A stretch of DNA of 64,000 nt from Lobosporangium transversale (lineage: Eukaryota; Mortierellomycota; Mortierellomycetes; Mortierellales; Mortierellaceae). The notes under the pieces are model-generated. The model was given only the letters and a program-made list of their open reading frames with translations, made no database searches and was not told the DNA's origin. Shown piece after piece: positions 27,758-40,989 of the stretch (the first letter of the stretch is position 1; every line of letters begins with the position of its first letter). The position numbers and the translations under genes were made by a program. Where the stretch lies: positions 496,001 through 560,000 of the forward strand of contig NW_019028993.1 of the NCBI RefSeq assembly GCF_002105155.1, written 5' to 3'.

Positions 27758-30162
27758 ATGACCGTACCAGTTATTCCGGTCGAGCAGAATATCCTGCAGA
27801 TCCTGCAGCAGTCTGCGCCATATATTGCTTTTGAGGAAATCCATAGTATCATCTATGACGCATATATCCCCGGCCGCTTCGGCAACATCCACACAGGGCG
27901 ATGGAAGGACCGCGATATCGAGATCAGAGAACCCTTTGGTGATCTGCCCACGATCGAGAGGGAGGTCCGTTTGCTCTACAAGCTCGGAAATAGCTGTTCA
28001 CAGATTTTGCGTTTGCACGGATTCACCGTCGATCCATCCACATCCATCCCATATCTCATAGTAGAGCACAACGAGCACGGTAGCCTACATTCATATCTCG
28101 TCAACTTTCATCCACACTTGACCTGGACCGACCGGTACAACCTTGCGATGGACATTGCCCTTGGCTTGCGCTATCTTCATTACAAAGGCTACCGTCATCG
28201 CCATCTGCACTCTGCAAGTATCCTAATCGACACCAACGGATCCGCAGTTCTCTCGGATTTTGGATCGACTCGAGATGCAGAGGTGATCTCTTCACGGGAA
28301 CACCCAGCTCGCATGGGATACATTGCGCCAGAACGTCTTACAAAGAACGGAACACGTTACTCTATCGAGTGTGATATTTATTCACTCGGCATGGTCTTTT
28401 GGGAGATTACAAGCGGACGCCCTCCGTTTGAGAACCAGATTGCTGCTTGCAGTGTCGAGGACGGCTCTTTGATGAACTTGGCTCAGAGCATCATGGCGGG
28501 TCGTCGGGAGCGTCCTGTAGAGGGTACCGACCCCATCTTTGAAGACCTTTATACCCGATGCTGGAACTCCAACCCTCTGGAGCGCCCTTCAATTGACTGG
28601 ATTATCCAGACTCTTGGCGTCCTTTTGAAGCAACCTTCTGGTGCCTTAACCCGAATGGTCGAGGACCTTAGTCTTGGTGTGTGGAGATTTGTAATATGAC
28701 CTTGCAATCACGATAAAAAAAAAAAAGTATGGTCACTAACCAACATCGTATTTTTATTCCCCATCAAACAGAAGAGCAACCCAAAAGGCCTGCATATTCC
28801 GCTAAGACATCATCCCGCGACTCCCATGGATCAAGTACCTCCAGATCTGTCAAGTCATTTAGATCATATTCTATTGACAATGACAGGGACCTCCCTAGCC
28901 CTCTGTTGCGATCCTACGAACTCCTGTCGCCCCGTGAGTCAGAATTCCCTCTCTCATCATCGCCACAGCCAACACTCCCTCCCATCCCACCGATATCTCA
29001 GAGAAGAAAGATGTCTGCCGTGTCTGCAGCCTCTTCAGCGTCCTCTCCAGGGCCATCCAAGCGCTCCATGTCCATTAGCAGTGGCAGTTCATCAGGATCA
29101 TCTGGTCCTACGATCCCTACCCGCGACTCTAGACGTGTCTCTAATGTGTCATCGTCAAGCTCAGTCGAGATCCCTAAGTACGAAGTCCTTCCTAAGAGAC
29201 GTAGTGCTCAAACCATCTGGGAAGCATGTCAAGAGGGCAATGTTGATCTGACAGAATGGTATATTCTCAATGGCGCCAATCCAAATGCAGTCATCTCATT
29301 ACCAGCGTACTCCATGTTGTCTGAGGTTGCTCCTATCCATGTTGCATGCTTTTATCAGCCCGAAAACTTGATGGCAATCTTGAAGGTGCTACAAAATCAC
29401 GGTGCGATTATGCAGTTGGTGACCACAATCACGCAACAAACAGCACTTCATATTTTGCTCGAATTTGCAACTGACTATGACCTGGCGCTCGAAGTCTGCG
29501 CTTTCTTGATTCAGGAATGTAAGCTGAGTGTCAATGACCCGGATAACCGCGGCATTACTCCATTCCACAAGTTCTTGAAGAACCCACATTTGAGTGCCAG
29601 ACCCTCAGTTGCAGCATCAGAACTCTACACTCTTCTTCGCGAGCGTGGTGAAGCCAATCTGAGCATGGAGACTCACCAAGATGGAAATGCTCTTGGTATG
29701 GCCGCAAGATATCTGCGTGTCGACTTACTTAAGCTATTCCTCCTCACAGATATCACCTGCTCAGAGCCACGCAGCATAGCTTACGCTCTAAACCAAGTGG
29801 AGGCACCCTTGAGTGAGAGTCGACCCTCGAAGGCAGCTCAAGATTTGTGCCGAGCAATTTTGATGGAGTGGACTGGAGATCGAGGCGAAAACAAGCGTAT
29901 CCAGATGGCAGAGCGTATTCTGGAGCACCAAGGCCTCTCTATGGCCCATTCTCCACCATCTTCAGGACCTAAAGGCCGCAAACAGAGTATAGGACTCTTA
30001 AGCATTGGCAAATCCAAGAAAAACAAGGAGGAGACGATACCGCCAGTACCTACTCTACCAACCAAGGTTGCAAATGAGGTGGATATTGCAAGGAAGATCC
30101 TTCATAGCACCTCCGCCAAGCAACAAAAGCTTAAGGCATTCATGGCTCAATCAGGATTCTAA
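27758..30162 (+). CDS. TKL-like pseudokinase with ankyrin-like repeat C-terminus
   Basis: Exons 27758-28676 and 28772-30162 give 769 aa. Residues about 25-295 have a tyrosine-kinase-like fold signature (GYIAPERL at 188-194, DIYSLGMVFWEITSGRPPF at 206-224, ERPS near the end). Catalytic residues are lost: the ATP-anchoring Lys is Arg57 (IEIR for VAIK), HRD is HRH with His149 in place of the base Asp, and the metal-binding Asn is Ser154. DFG (167-169) is kept and the glycine loop is incomplete. A Ser/Pro-rich linker (about 310-450) with RRxS sites follows. Residues about 455-630 look like degenerate ankyrin repeats (IWEACQEGN, NGANPNAV, APIHVACFY, QTALHILLE, RGITPFHKF). Most likely it is a catalytically dead scaffold or allosteric partner in signalling; that role is inferred. 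Confidence 0.9.
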
Positions 30163-31173
30163 AGGATTTTCATGTTTCCAATCTTTTTTGACGTTCTTTA
30201 TCTCACGAAATTTTGCATTCTCCTTTAAACTATTGTAAATAATTTTTTTTGTTTGTTTATTTTTTTGTTTGTACAGTTTTCACCATAATGATATTCAAAG
30301 CATTCACACACATTCTTGCATTGTTATGATTCACATCTCCATCAGCGTAAATAAAATAAAAAGAAAAAAAAATCAGCACAGACTCTCAATGCTCACTAAT
30401 GACCATGTTAGATAATCCTGCACAAAAAAAGTACTCCATTTTTTATTCCTCCACAAATGATGTCCCAACATGAAAAAGTAGCTGGAACATAGAAAAGGAG
30501 ATGACATGCAGGCACCTTGTCAGGAGAAAAGGACTATGCGTCCAAATTTTGGCTTATTAGACATACCGTAAATTGAAAAAAGAGCCATTGTGATTAGTTG
30601 GATGGATAGGAGGCTTTATTTCACATCTCTAAGGACCAATTCCAAATCGATGGATGAGTTTTATTTTCTCTATTCTTTGAAAATGGACATGTCTTTCATT
30701 CAGATATCACTTGCCCCAAAAAAAAAAAAAAAAAACCATTTCGCAGGAAAGAGATGTGTGGTTACACCACCCCTGTGTACTGTACCCTTTTTTCGTTTAA
30801 AATCTGCACCTGCACATTGTGCATCCTGCATCCTGCAGGCGGTAAACCTGTCACCTGCAGCTTGCACCATCTCCCCTTTTTCCCTCCACCTCCGCCTCCA
30901 CCTTCACTTCCCTTGTATTACCCATTGATGTCGAAGGGTTTTTTGTAAGAACCCCTGGTACTATGTCTCCGTCAGCACTTACGAAACATCCATTTCTTCT
31001 TTATTTATGCTGCACGCACAACGACTGCATGAAAAGAGACTGAATAGAGAGTACCTTTGAGCTCTATTCCGTGCACATGAACAGACATGTAGCCACTAAC
31101 ACAAGACTAACACAATGTAAACAACGTTCTGATTGTTAATTCTGAATCATTAATTGCATCAGTGTGTCAGACA

Positions 31174-31204
<31 letters not shown>

Positions 31205-33056
31205 CTCGCATCAAGTTACCAACTCGTTAATGTTCCGAGCTCAGAGATCGCAGAAGGAAAAAGTACGAAATGAAATAAGAGCGCAAAGTCTTTTTTTAAA
31301 CTTCCTCCACTTGGGATCAAGCCTCCTTCTGCAACTTAGTTTTCAACATATGATCCACAGACATGGTCAGTTGTTGATAAACAGCAAACTGCAGCAACAA
31401 CAAGTGGAGCAACTCCCTTTTTGCTATTGGAACAAATGTTTGAATCCTAAAATCCTCATCAACATTCCCCTGATCATAAAAACCACCCCTTTTTGCCTAA
31501 AATGTCTGCCTGGAAAATGAATATCGCTTGTCAGCCTGGAACGCTGAGTTTGTTGTTGTTGTTGTTGTTGTTGTTTTGTTGTTATCATTGCTGCTACTGC
31601 CTTCGATCTGTTTATATCCTTCTGTCAGTCTTTTTTCTTTTTCTCATTCCTTTTTCTATCCACTTCAAGTTAGTATACTTTGCATATTCATTCAAAAATG
31701 TAGAACACACTTCGAACGTTACTTTTAGTGACACAGTGACAGAGAGCAACGTTGTAACAATAATACTTGATGATAGCAGTTAGTTCTCAACAACAGTTGC
31801 TTCTACTTAGTATGGGTGCTTGAGATCAAAAATGTAACGCGACAAAATTAGCTCCCGCCGCGCGACTGATTGGCAACACAATCGAATCTCTAATGTTCTT
31901 TGTGTTCCTCTCCTTCTTTGCCCTCCCCCTGTTTTTTTTTTCTGTTCCTCCCATGCTTGTGTGCTCGTGCACATGCCCACGCCCTGGTCCTCTCTTTTCC
32001 CCTGCTTATTTGTTTCTCTCCAAGATCTCGATGGAAATCATTCACATAACGCGTTTGTACATGTACACAAATGCTATTTTTTTTTTTTTTTTCCCTCCGA
32101 CCGGCTATTCCTAGTCTAACCACATCATTTTTTTTTTTTTTTTTTTTTTTCCTTATAAACATTTGGACGGGTATTGTTGTAATCCACAGCATGGGATGAC
32201 CGCATTCCAAAGGCAAAAGAATCCTTGATAGTGGAAGACAGTGGCATATGTCGTGGTTCCGCACTGATCCATCACTTTTTTTTCCTCCCTTCGCCTTTCA
32301 TTTCCAAATGTTATTCCTAGTCTGCTAAATCTATATTTTTTCCTTCCTCCCTTACTTGGCTCCTTTTACCACACATTCTTTGACCAATTAGGTGGACTTT
32401 TTGCTTGAATTTAAAACTTCTTTTGCGTATGTATTTTTCTTTTTTCTTTAGTCGTTTGGATACGTCTGTATTCTAAAAAGACGCGACAATAGGGGGGGTG
32501 AATGGTCTATTCACTCTCTGCCCTCTGTCCCGCTCATCCCGCGAGCCAAACTCCTGAATAGAAAAAGTATCAAGTCATTTTCCTTCTGGCCCCAGCACGG
32601 ATCGTAAACGTTCAAGTTTGCGTTCATTTGTCCAGTTCTCTCTCCTATTGCCGGTCAAATAGGAAATGCGTTATTTCACAGAGATCCACAGCTTGTTCTC
32701 TATTTGAATTTATACTTCTCTTATAACCGTTGTAACCAAAAACATTTATCCCAAATATTGCACATTCGTCGTGTTCACCCTTTTTTTTCCCTCTAGGTTT
32801 GGAATAGGAAGCATCTCTCTTTTTTTTTTTTTTTTTTTTTTTTATAGTGGAGTAAATACGAGTAATCCTCTTTGTTTTGAATGTTCCACCTTTGGATTGT
32901 ATTTTTCAACTCGGTTTGTTCAGTAAACAGGATAGCAGAAAAATGGACCGAGATGTTTCTTCTGTGATTACTCGATGCGATATTCTCCTTTTACTTTTCC
33001 CTCACTCATACTCCATTCAATGGGCCTCTACAGGGTGCTCGCACCGTCTGTCTCCT

Positions 33057-33091
<35 letters not shown>

Positions 33092-34208
33092 CCCTTCTCT
33101 CTTTTCTTCTCACATCTTTTCATCTTCATATTCCCTCTGTTCCATTCGACGAACTACTTCATTCACCCCTCTTCTCCTTCCTCCTTTACATCCTTCTTCG
33201 TTCTCCTGTGTGTCCTTCCTCACTCGCACATCTCTCTCCTTACTGTTCTTCCAATATTAAGTCACTCAGCTTCATCGTTAAAATTGTCGTTTATAGTACG
33301 TTTTCTCTTGAACCTGCTTTTTCTTCCTTTCCTTCTCTCTGTTATTGTCGCTCGTTTTTCCTTCTCTACTCATTTGAATACAATACCAGACTTGATCGTG
33401 ACTTTCCCCAGATTGTTTTATCTTCACCCCTTGTAAGCCTTCGTTCGTACAGCTAGTACATCGCACACTCGACTCACAGCTGTAAGCCTGTCTTTATTCT
33501 TCAAACATGAGCTCCTTTTTTCTCTCCCTCTTACTCCTCCCCTACCTCCTGCCTTCCAAGCTCTCTTCTCTGCTCCTTCTCCGTTGTCTTCCTATCTTGC
33601 ATCGACGCGTATTGTCCAATGTACTAGAGACGCGATGGAGAACATATCATAATCTCATCAAGCTTATTGTCCTCAACATCTGTTTTTCTCTTTCTTTAGC
33701 TTTCTCTATATTTGATCTTATTCACAGTAGAGTTATTTAATTCTTTAGTGGTTGAGCGCAAAAAAAAAAAAAAAAAAAAAAAAAGAGTGGGAAAAAAAGT
33801 CGGCTTGGTCGTTGGTATTACAGAAGAATTTGTCTATATCATCCGAGCGCGGCTTACATACGCGTTTCTAAAGCTAAATCGATTGCCTTTGAGCTGTTCG
33901 TTTGATCTGACTGGCCATGTCAAGCCCTTGAATTGACATGCAGATACTCTTTGTTTGATCTCAATCGTTCAGAAGCCAGTTTGGATATTTTCCTCAACTA
34001 AACCAACTACCCCTACTCCTATATTTAATTTTATTTTTACTTCCTCCATTGCCCTTCAGGTCATCAAAACCAGTTTTGTCGTTTTCTCTTCTTGCGGAGA
34101 TCTATCTGTATAGCTTATATTTACTTTTGTTCAGTCTACAACCGATCGTTTACTTGCTCACACACTCAATTCAATATCTTTTTTCTTGTCGATCAATCTG
34201 GAAGTAGG

Positions 34209-34240
<32 letters not shown>

Positions 34241-35261
34241 CCTTGGATGAGTGTGTGGTTCTCCTGATTCACCTCCTGAAAAGTATTTTGATCCTTGCTT
34301 GGACCTCCTGTCCCTTTCTCCCTCCTGCCTTTTCTCTTGCACATCCCCCTACAGTTATTACAGCTTAAGTGGTAAAGAAAAAAAAAAAAGAGCACTACGC
34401 ACAGCTAAATAGTTTCTTTCATGAAACCTGCAAGACAAGGTCTACTTTCTTGATCGATCAACCCGATGTATTTTTGTATTTTTTTGTTTGTTCTGTCAGT
34501 ACGTAATCCCTTGCCTAGTGTTCATATCCTGTTGGCGTTGTGGTTGGGGCCCCTTGACCCCTTATATATTACGATTAACGTTTGATCATTGTACTGAAAA
34601 AAAAAATGTTGCAGATCGAAGATCTTAACCATTTTCTTTGCTATTTCAATAGTACAATTTCTATGTTCGTTAAAACCACAAGTTATTCATTGCATTCTCC
34701 CCATCTCCCTGAAATCATTACCAGATGTTTCTTTGTTCATCTTTGTGCTTGGGTCCTTTTGATTGCACTGAAACCATACACAAATCCGAATCCACACACA
34801 CAGCCTCGCAAACAGATTGATCTCTTCCTTCCACCTTTTTTTTTTTTTTTTTTTTAGTGAGATGATCTATAGCCCTAGAATACTTGCGCTCGGATCGCTT
34901 TATAAAATCTCTCCGGCTGTTCCTCTTAGTGTCTTTATTCCCCTGTCCCTCAATAGCATCCTTGTGCACATTTATTTAACAGTAAATGAAGAAGTCCCTT
35001 ATTTTTCATCCCTTGGTGTACAACAAGGGATACTTTTTTTTGGAGAAGGAACCAATTTTGTCAAAACTCCCCTTTTTCATCATTCTCGGAATTTGATCCT
35101 GAAAAAACGCGTTATTAACGCGCGACTCTCTCTTTCTCTTTCGCTTCCCTTCCCTTCTACTATTCTTACCTTTCCTCTTTTCCTTTTCCGCTTTTAGCTC
35201 TATCCGTGTTTCTGCCTCAACATCATCTCAAATAATCTTTTGTCCCGCTGTTCCAAACAGG
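30163..35261. other. 5.1-kb gene-poor region upstream of zinc-finger copy B
   Basis: No gene is supported. It contains T- or A-tracts near 30720-30736, 31179-31203, 32079-32092, 32129-32150, 32818-32843, 33058-33091, 33761-33784, 34211-34240 and 34837-34855, and is dominated from about 33000 by C/T-rich DNA that gives spurious Ser/Leu/Phe-rich frames. Paired CCCCT motifs beside a TATATAT lie at 34550-34569. Much of the right part is probably long promoter or 5' UTR of the gene at 35262. Confidence 0.5.
34550..34569 (-). promoter_or_regulatory. Paired STRE-like CCCCT elements next to a TATA-like sequence
   Basis: CCCCT occurs at 34550-34554 and 34558-34562 (AGGGG on the minus strand), 8 bp apart start to start, followed directly by TATATAT at 34563-34569. 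AGGGG is the site bound by Msn2/Msn4 in yeast. The pair lies about 700 bp upstream of the Msn2-like copy B, so autoregulation is possible. Single CCCCT motifs are common by chance in C/T-rich DNA. Confidence 0.35.
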
Positions 35262-38200
35262 ATGACCACAGCTTCCACGCCTCTTACATCATCTACTGCT
35301 GTAGATTCTTTTGACACAGCCCGAGATTATAGCCATAGCAACAACCATAACCATAATCATAGCCATAGCCATAGCAATAGCCATATTCATAGCCATGGCC
35401 ATACCCAGGGCCAGCAAGACAGCCACTCTCAACCTCCACCCCACTTTCACACTCTTAACCATAATCATAACCGCAGCTATAGCCACAGTATATCCTACTC
35501 GCCGAATTTTGGTGACTCCACAACATCAAACTCATCGAGCCAATCGCTATCCTCTTATCCATCCATACCAGGCAACGAGCCTAGGAGGAGTTCTGTTCCA
35601 ACACTTTCCGCTTCAGCTTCATTACCCTCATTGTCAACAGCCGCTTCGGCTGCATCCGATGTAGCTTCTTTTCATCATCTTCAGCATGACCGAAAGACAT
35701 CCATCGATCGGCGCGTGACCATCAGCCATCCTGGCGGTGCTCATTGCCCTCCTGCCCCTCCTCCATATCATTCCGCACAAGCCGGATCGCGGTCAAGCTG
35801 GGCAGGATATAGCGCCAGTTATCATGAGTTAGAGGCAGGTTTGTATCATCGGGGCGGAGGATCAGCGGCGAAATCAGCCGGGGGAAGCCATGGTAGCCGG
35901 GACGACTACCATCAACATCAACGTCCCAACATCGGTGGAGCCTATCATCATGCAGCAGCCGTTAGCCATGCGGATTATCGTGCCAATAATAACAGTAGCA
36001 ATAGCTTTGATGAACGCCACCAAAGCCAACCTTACAACCATCGTGAAGGGTCTTATCCTTCTGAACACCTTTACGAGTCCTCTTCCACATCATATTCAGC
36101 CCCATATACAGCTAGCGCTACTATAAATAATGGTCTCCGGATGTCCAATAGCAATTATCAGAGTCCAGCCATGACAATGAGCAAAAATCGCAATAACTCT
36201 ATATCCTCCAATGCTAGCCAGTCCAGCTCATCTTCTATGAGTCAGAGTTACCCTGCTACTACTGCTATTACTACTACTAATGATGCTTCCAATGCTGATT
36301 TTGGTATCAATAATGGTGGTTCTAGTGGTGGATCCAATAAGCATCCTTGCAAATTTCCCACCTGTGGGTGGAGTTTTAAACGATTTGAGCACCTCAAGAG
36401 GCACATGCTGGTCCATACGAAAGAAAGGCCGTTTGTATGTGATTTCCATGGCTGTGAGAAATCGTTCAGCCGCTCGGACAATTTCTCCGCCCATATGAGG
36501 ACGCATACCAAGAAAGCTGCGATGCACCTGCGGGGGTTTGATCGACAAATGATGATGACGGAACCTATTCGGACCAACTTTGCAAACAACGGTTCAGTGC
36601 TGCCTCAATCTCATAGTGCTCGAAGTAATGCTCAGGGCGATACTGTCATATCTGGAAACGCAAGTGAGCGCGAGAGTATGTATCCAGCAGGGGTGGCAGG
36701 GTCTGATTTAGGGATGGGGACTGGAGCCGGGTTTGAAAACAGACCCGAGGCTGGCGACCATGTACATCATCGACACAGTATTGCGGGATATCCTAGTTTC
36801 AGGCCAGGATCGCGGTCACCTGTCCAGTTACAGAGCAGCTTTCCATATGGTATAAAGAAAAGTCGCCTATTGAATCATGAGTACTAATATCGAAATGGTC
36901 TGGAAATATCTAATTTTACCTGTTTTTTATCATCTTTTTGAATCCGAACAAATAGGTCAAGTATCTTCAGGACCAAACTATACTAGTCAATCTGCCAGAA
37001 ATTCATACTGCTCCTCGTCCGATATTGCAGATTACAAGTGCAAGTCATCAATGCCAACAACATCATTGCCTGCTGTTGCGTCACCCTTACCCTTGCCATT
37101 CGGTCCTTTTCCTCGCCACAATCCTTCTTCTACCTCCTCCGGTATGCATCCTTTGGACTCACCTTCGTCAGATGACCTGAGCAATATTGTGCCCAAGTTT
37201 GACACCATTAAACTTGACCTTAAAAGTGCGATGAGTCATTCAGAGGATATGCCGGCGCAACAGTTTCAACGTAGTAGTAGTGGAGGAGAAGAAGGAGGAG
37301 GAGAAGGTGAAGAGGGAAAGTCTGATCGGACATATGAAGGCAATAGCGAACGTGGATATGGACAACAATCTTATTCTATACCTATGAACGGACAAAGCTC
37401 TTACCAGCGATATCCAAGTCCAGAAAACATTAACAAAACCATTGACACTGCCGCTGCATACTCTACCACCATGAAATCATCTGCTGGACCCAGTTCTCCA
37501 ACTCTTTTATCTATTCAAAATCGATATACTGGAATGAGCCCAAGTGAACACGGACGGGAACATGAGCACCATCATTATCACCAGCAACAAGAGCAGCATC
37601 AGTACCAGCAACCATCCCGTCATAATGGTCTTACAGGTCACGAGAGTGCCAACCCAAATCCCAATGGTGAGTCTCCAACATTGTCTTCACGACTTCCTGC
37701 AGTGGAAGCCATGGATACGAGTGATGGAAGCTACGAGGGGTCTATGGATTTCCCAACTTCCATTTCGTCCCATTTTATGCCGAGCAGAGACGTACCGCAA
37801 CATTCTGCTTCGTCTGCCAGCGCTGTAATTCCTAGCACGGGCTCAAGTGCAATTTTACCAGCTAATGGGGCTCGGGGTTCAAGACAGAGTTCTCCTGTCA
37901 TGTCCCATGTCGATACGCCTTCCAAAGGGAGCAAAGATGTGCCAAATGGAGATCTTCCTTCTCCCTCTAGCTCTTCGTTCGCCTCGTTACCAAGGCCCAG
38001 TAACTATAGCGAAAACAGCAGCAACAACGGAGATAGCACTATAGACGTCAAGTCTAACGGATACCATGCAGACAACTACTCGGAAAATGTACCTGTGAAA
38101 GAAGATATTGATGAGCATCACTCAGCTGCTGATGGTGCTCTTAACGAAGGCTACATGGATGCTTCCTCAATGGAGTCATCCTATCATTCTAGACACCACC

Positions 38201-38728
38201 ATCCATCTGGGCATCCCATGGCCACATCGTCACCATCATCTTATCCAGTCTCACATTGCCAAACACTACCTTCACTTGGGCAAACAGGCCCACCTCATCA
38301 TCACAGTTACCCACACTCTCAACAACCACCTCACCAATACCAATACCAGTACCATCAACAACACCAACATCCGCAAGATTCACACCATTATCACAACTAT
38401 CGCCCTATGGATGGTCATGGTCCATCCTCTCCTTTCCATCATAGGATATCTTCGATGGCATCTTCTTCCTCCATGTTACACCGGCCTCTTCATGGAGGGC
38501 TCGGAAATTCGAGTATGAGTATGAAGGGGGGTATGGGTATGGGTGTTCGTACAAGAGGAACGACCTCGTCTGCCAAGAATCATTGTTGTTCTGTCCCTGG
38601 ATGTCTGAAGCGGTTCAAGCGTTTAGAACATTTGAAGCGACATATCAAAACCCATACACTTGAACGACCATTCGCTTGTCAGACTGCTGGCTGCGGTAAA
38701 CGGTTCTCACGCTCTGATAATCTTTGTA

Positions 38729-38766
<38 letters not shown>

Positions 38767-38913
38767 CTCTAGTTATAACAGCGTCTATGTCAACATCCAT
38801 GATACCATAGATCATTAATGACCTTTTCTCAATTCATTTCATTAGCCCAACATATCAAGACGCATCAGCGTCAGGTTATTAACAAAGACCCCTGGAAGCA
38901 GCACCCAATTTAA
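35262..38913 (+). CDS. Msn2/4-type C2H2 zinc-finger transcription factor, copy B
   Basis: Exons 35262-36849, 36956-38725 and 38846-38913 give 1141 aa. Finger pair 1 is Cys363/Cys368/His381/His385 and Cys393/Cys398/His411/His415; pair 2 is Cys1074/Cys1079/His1092/His1096 and Cys1104/Cys1109/His1122/His1126. The fourth finger is completed by the last exon, as in copy A. Helices [30 protein letters not shown] and FSRSDNLSQH match Msn2/4 STRE-binding fingers. Shared with copy A outside the fingers are PRRxSVPTLS (PKA-type site at Ser111), [13 protein letters not shown] (from Val608) and [11 protein letters not shown]. The N-terminus is His/Ser/Asn-repeat rich (residues about 25-50), encoded by AGCCAT-type hexamers. 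Intron 1 has no counterpart in copy A. Intron 2 begins GTAAG followed by 25 T and 11 A. It is probably a nuclear stress regulator; this is inference from the fingers. Confidence 0.93.
35331..35480 (+). repeat. Coding hexanucleotide repeat (AGCCAT/AACCAT)n
   Basis: Tandem variants of AGCCAT and AACCAT encode alternating Ser/Asn-His residues in the N-terminal region of zinc-finger copy B. It is interrupted by a Gln/Pro segment and likely unstable in length. Confidence 0.8.
38731..38766 (+). repeat. T25-A11 homopolymer switch directly after a splice donor
   Basis: Immediately after the donor GTAAG of intron 2 of zinc-finger copy B come 25 T and then 11 A. In RNA this can fold into an 11-bp U-A helix beside the 5' splice site. 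Confidence 0.85.
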
Positions 38914-39204
38914 ATCATTTATTATTATTAATATGCCTTTTGTTCATCAATCTGTTCCTGTGCATTTTGCTTTGACTTTCCTTCATTTCTGTATAAAAAA
39001 AAAAAAAAAAAAAAAAAAAAAGCACTCGCAATTACATGTTTCTTAATAATGAAAGACAGCCTTATACTGATTATAATGATCATAATAAAATTTCCATTGT
39101 CACTCTGCTTCTGCCTCTTTGTCTTCTTCTTTTATTCAAAATGAGCTTTATTGTTATTTGCGACATGATGTATATGCGTATGAGAAGTAGTAGCAAGTGA
39201 TTAA

Positions 39205-40989
39205 TCAAGAGCGTAGATTGTTAAGGAGAGGATTTGAAGTATGCATGTCCCTTAATTCAGTTGCGGGTGTACCGTCGAGATGAAGAATTTGTTCCACCGA
39301 GTTCTATGACAGGCGATAAAATTACATAGTCGTTATCGTTAGTATACATACTGAATTCAACGCACATTCTTCTTCATCATGATCTATCCATCAGCATTCA
39401 TCTACAACAACAACAACAACAACAGGGAAAAACCTCTTTTAGTGCTCCAATGTACTTACTTCGTCCACGCCCCATTCGAGGATGATACATATTGGGATCC
39501 TCATCAGGGTCAGAGGTGATATGAACAGAGTTACGGCGTGGATGTTGCCTTGAAAGCTCCTCATACATGTCTTCATCATCATCAGTATCAAGCACAATAG
39601 GCTCTGTAGGTGCCGTTGCTGCTGCTGTTGCCGCCGTACGACGACCATCATGGTTACTAGAATTAGGCTGATAAGTCTTCGTTGTTGATGCATTGAATGC
39701 GGAGGTTGAATGACGTCCGTATTCGCCACCGCTATTAGACATTCCTGAACGATGTCCTGAACCACCGCCTCCATTACTGTTGCTGCCGTGATTATACCCA
39801 TATCTATCATCATCATCAATGACAATTGGTTGCTGGTCATTCCTTGGCAGTGTTCTCATCTCTGGATTCGTCCCCCCTTCAATAGCTGTTGGTACACCAT
39901 TTACAAAAGTTTCTCGCGTCCCATCAGGATTCTCCTTGGTTACTGTGGTCACGCCTTGAGCATCCGTAACTTCAGTTATAGTAGTTCGTTGGCCGTTCAC
40001 AATAGTCGTCTTAGTGGATGTCCTGGGTCCGCCACCGAATGACGATGAAGAGGAAGAGAACATAGTACTGCCGCCATCCATACCCATGCCCATGCCCATG
40101 CCCATATCCATGAATGGATTTGTACTTGTCCCTTGGCCTGACCATTGAGTTTGCGATTGGCTTGCAAATGGGGATGTTGAAAATAAGGTTGGCCTCGTTG
40201 ATTGTTGTGAGTTGAAAGCATTGCGGTGTTGTTGACGAAGATTTTCATGATGATTCATATGATGTCCAAAGTCATGACCAAACATGGGGAAGCCTCCAAA
40301 TCCACTAAACATAGAATCAAATTGTTCATGGAAATTCCTCATGTGTCGTTGATGATGGCCTTCAAACGGGTCTAAAAGTTTAATGATAATAATAAATCAA
40401 TATTATGAGTACAACAAGCATATAAAATATTAACAAAAAGAAGAAAAAAGGAGGAAGGATAAGGAAACTACCTTGAAAGTGAGCAGGCATTCCAAAAGAT
40501 GAAAAGAATGGTGATCCGAAACCAAATCCTTGATGTGGTCCATGCTGGAAGAAGTCAAAGTCGGCTTGGGGTGGTGGGTTAGGATCACCTCCAGCTTTGA
40601 CTCCTTCATGTCCAAAGCGGTCATACAATTCACGCTTTTTATCTATTGTTTTATTGTTACAAAAAATACGCATGCATTCACACACGAGGAAGGGTCAGTG
40701 CATAAAATAAGTGATTAATTTAGAAAATAACCGCGTGGTGGTATTGTTGTGGTATGTTGGACAAAAAGGCAAAATAAAAGGCGTCTTTACCATCTGACAG
40801 GACTTCATAAGCTTCACTGATAAGTTGAAAGTGTTGTGAAGCTTCTTCTTTCATATGAGGCTTCATCTTATCTGGATGAAAGAGAAGAGCTTGTTTTCGG
40901 TAGGCTTTCTTGACATCTTCCTTTGTAGCTGATGGGTCCAAGCAAAGAAGCTCGTAATAGTTTGGTTTGTTGCTATCGTCACTTTCCAT
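39205..40989 (-). CDS. DNAJB6-like class B J-domain protein
   Basis: Hsp40 co-chaperone that stimulates Hsp70 ATPase. Minus-strand exons 40989-40791, 40642-40472 and 40371-39460 are clear. The J domain is residues about 10-78 with HPD at 38-40 and the closing [10 protein letters not shown] from exon 2. A Gly/Phe-rich region ([24 protein letters not shown]) follows. Then comes a segment like the DNAJB2/B6 middle region ([17 protein letters not shown]...[10 protein letters not shown]). There is no zinc-finger region, so it is class B. The 3' end is uncertain: after the donor at 39459, exons 39383-39352 and 39303-39205 give an open 470-aa product, the last intron being only 48 nt but with GTATGT, TACTAAC and TAG; reading straight through stops at 39398. 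It shares a divergent promoter with the DEAD-box gene. Confidence 0.88.

Noticed and set aside
32877-33436. Overlapping frames rich in Phe, Ser and Leu
   Set aside because: They are produced by a 34-nt T-tract and CT-rich DNA.
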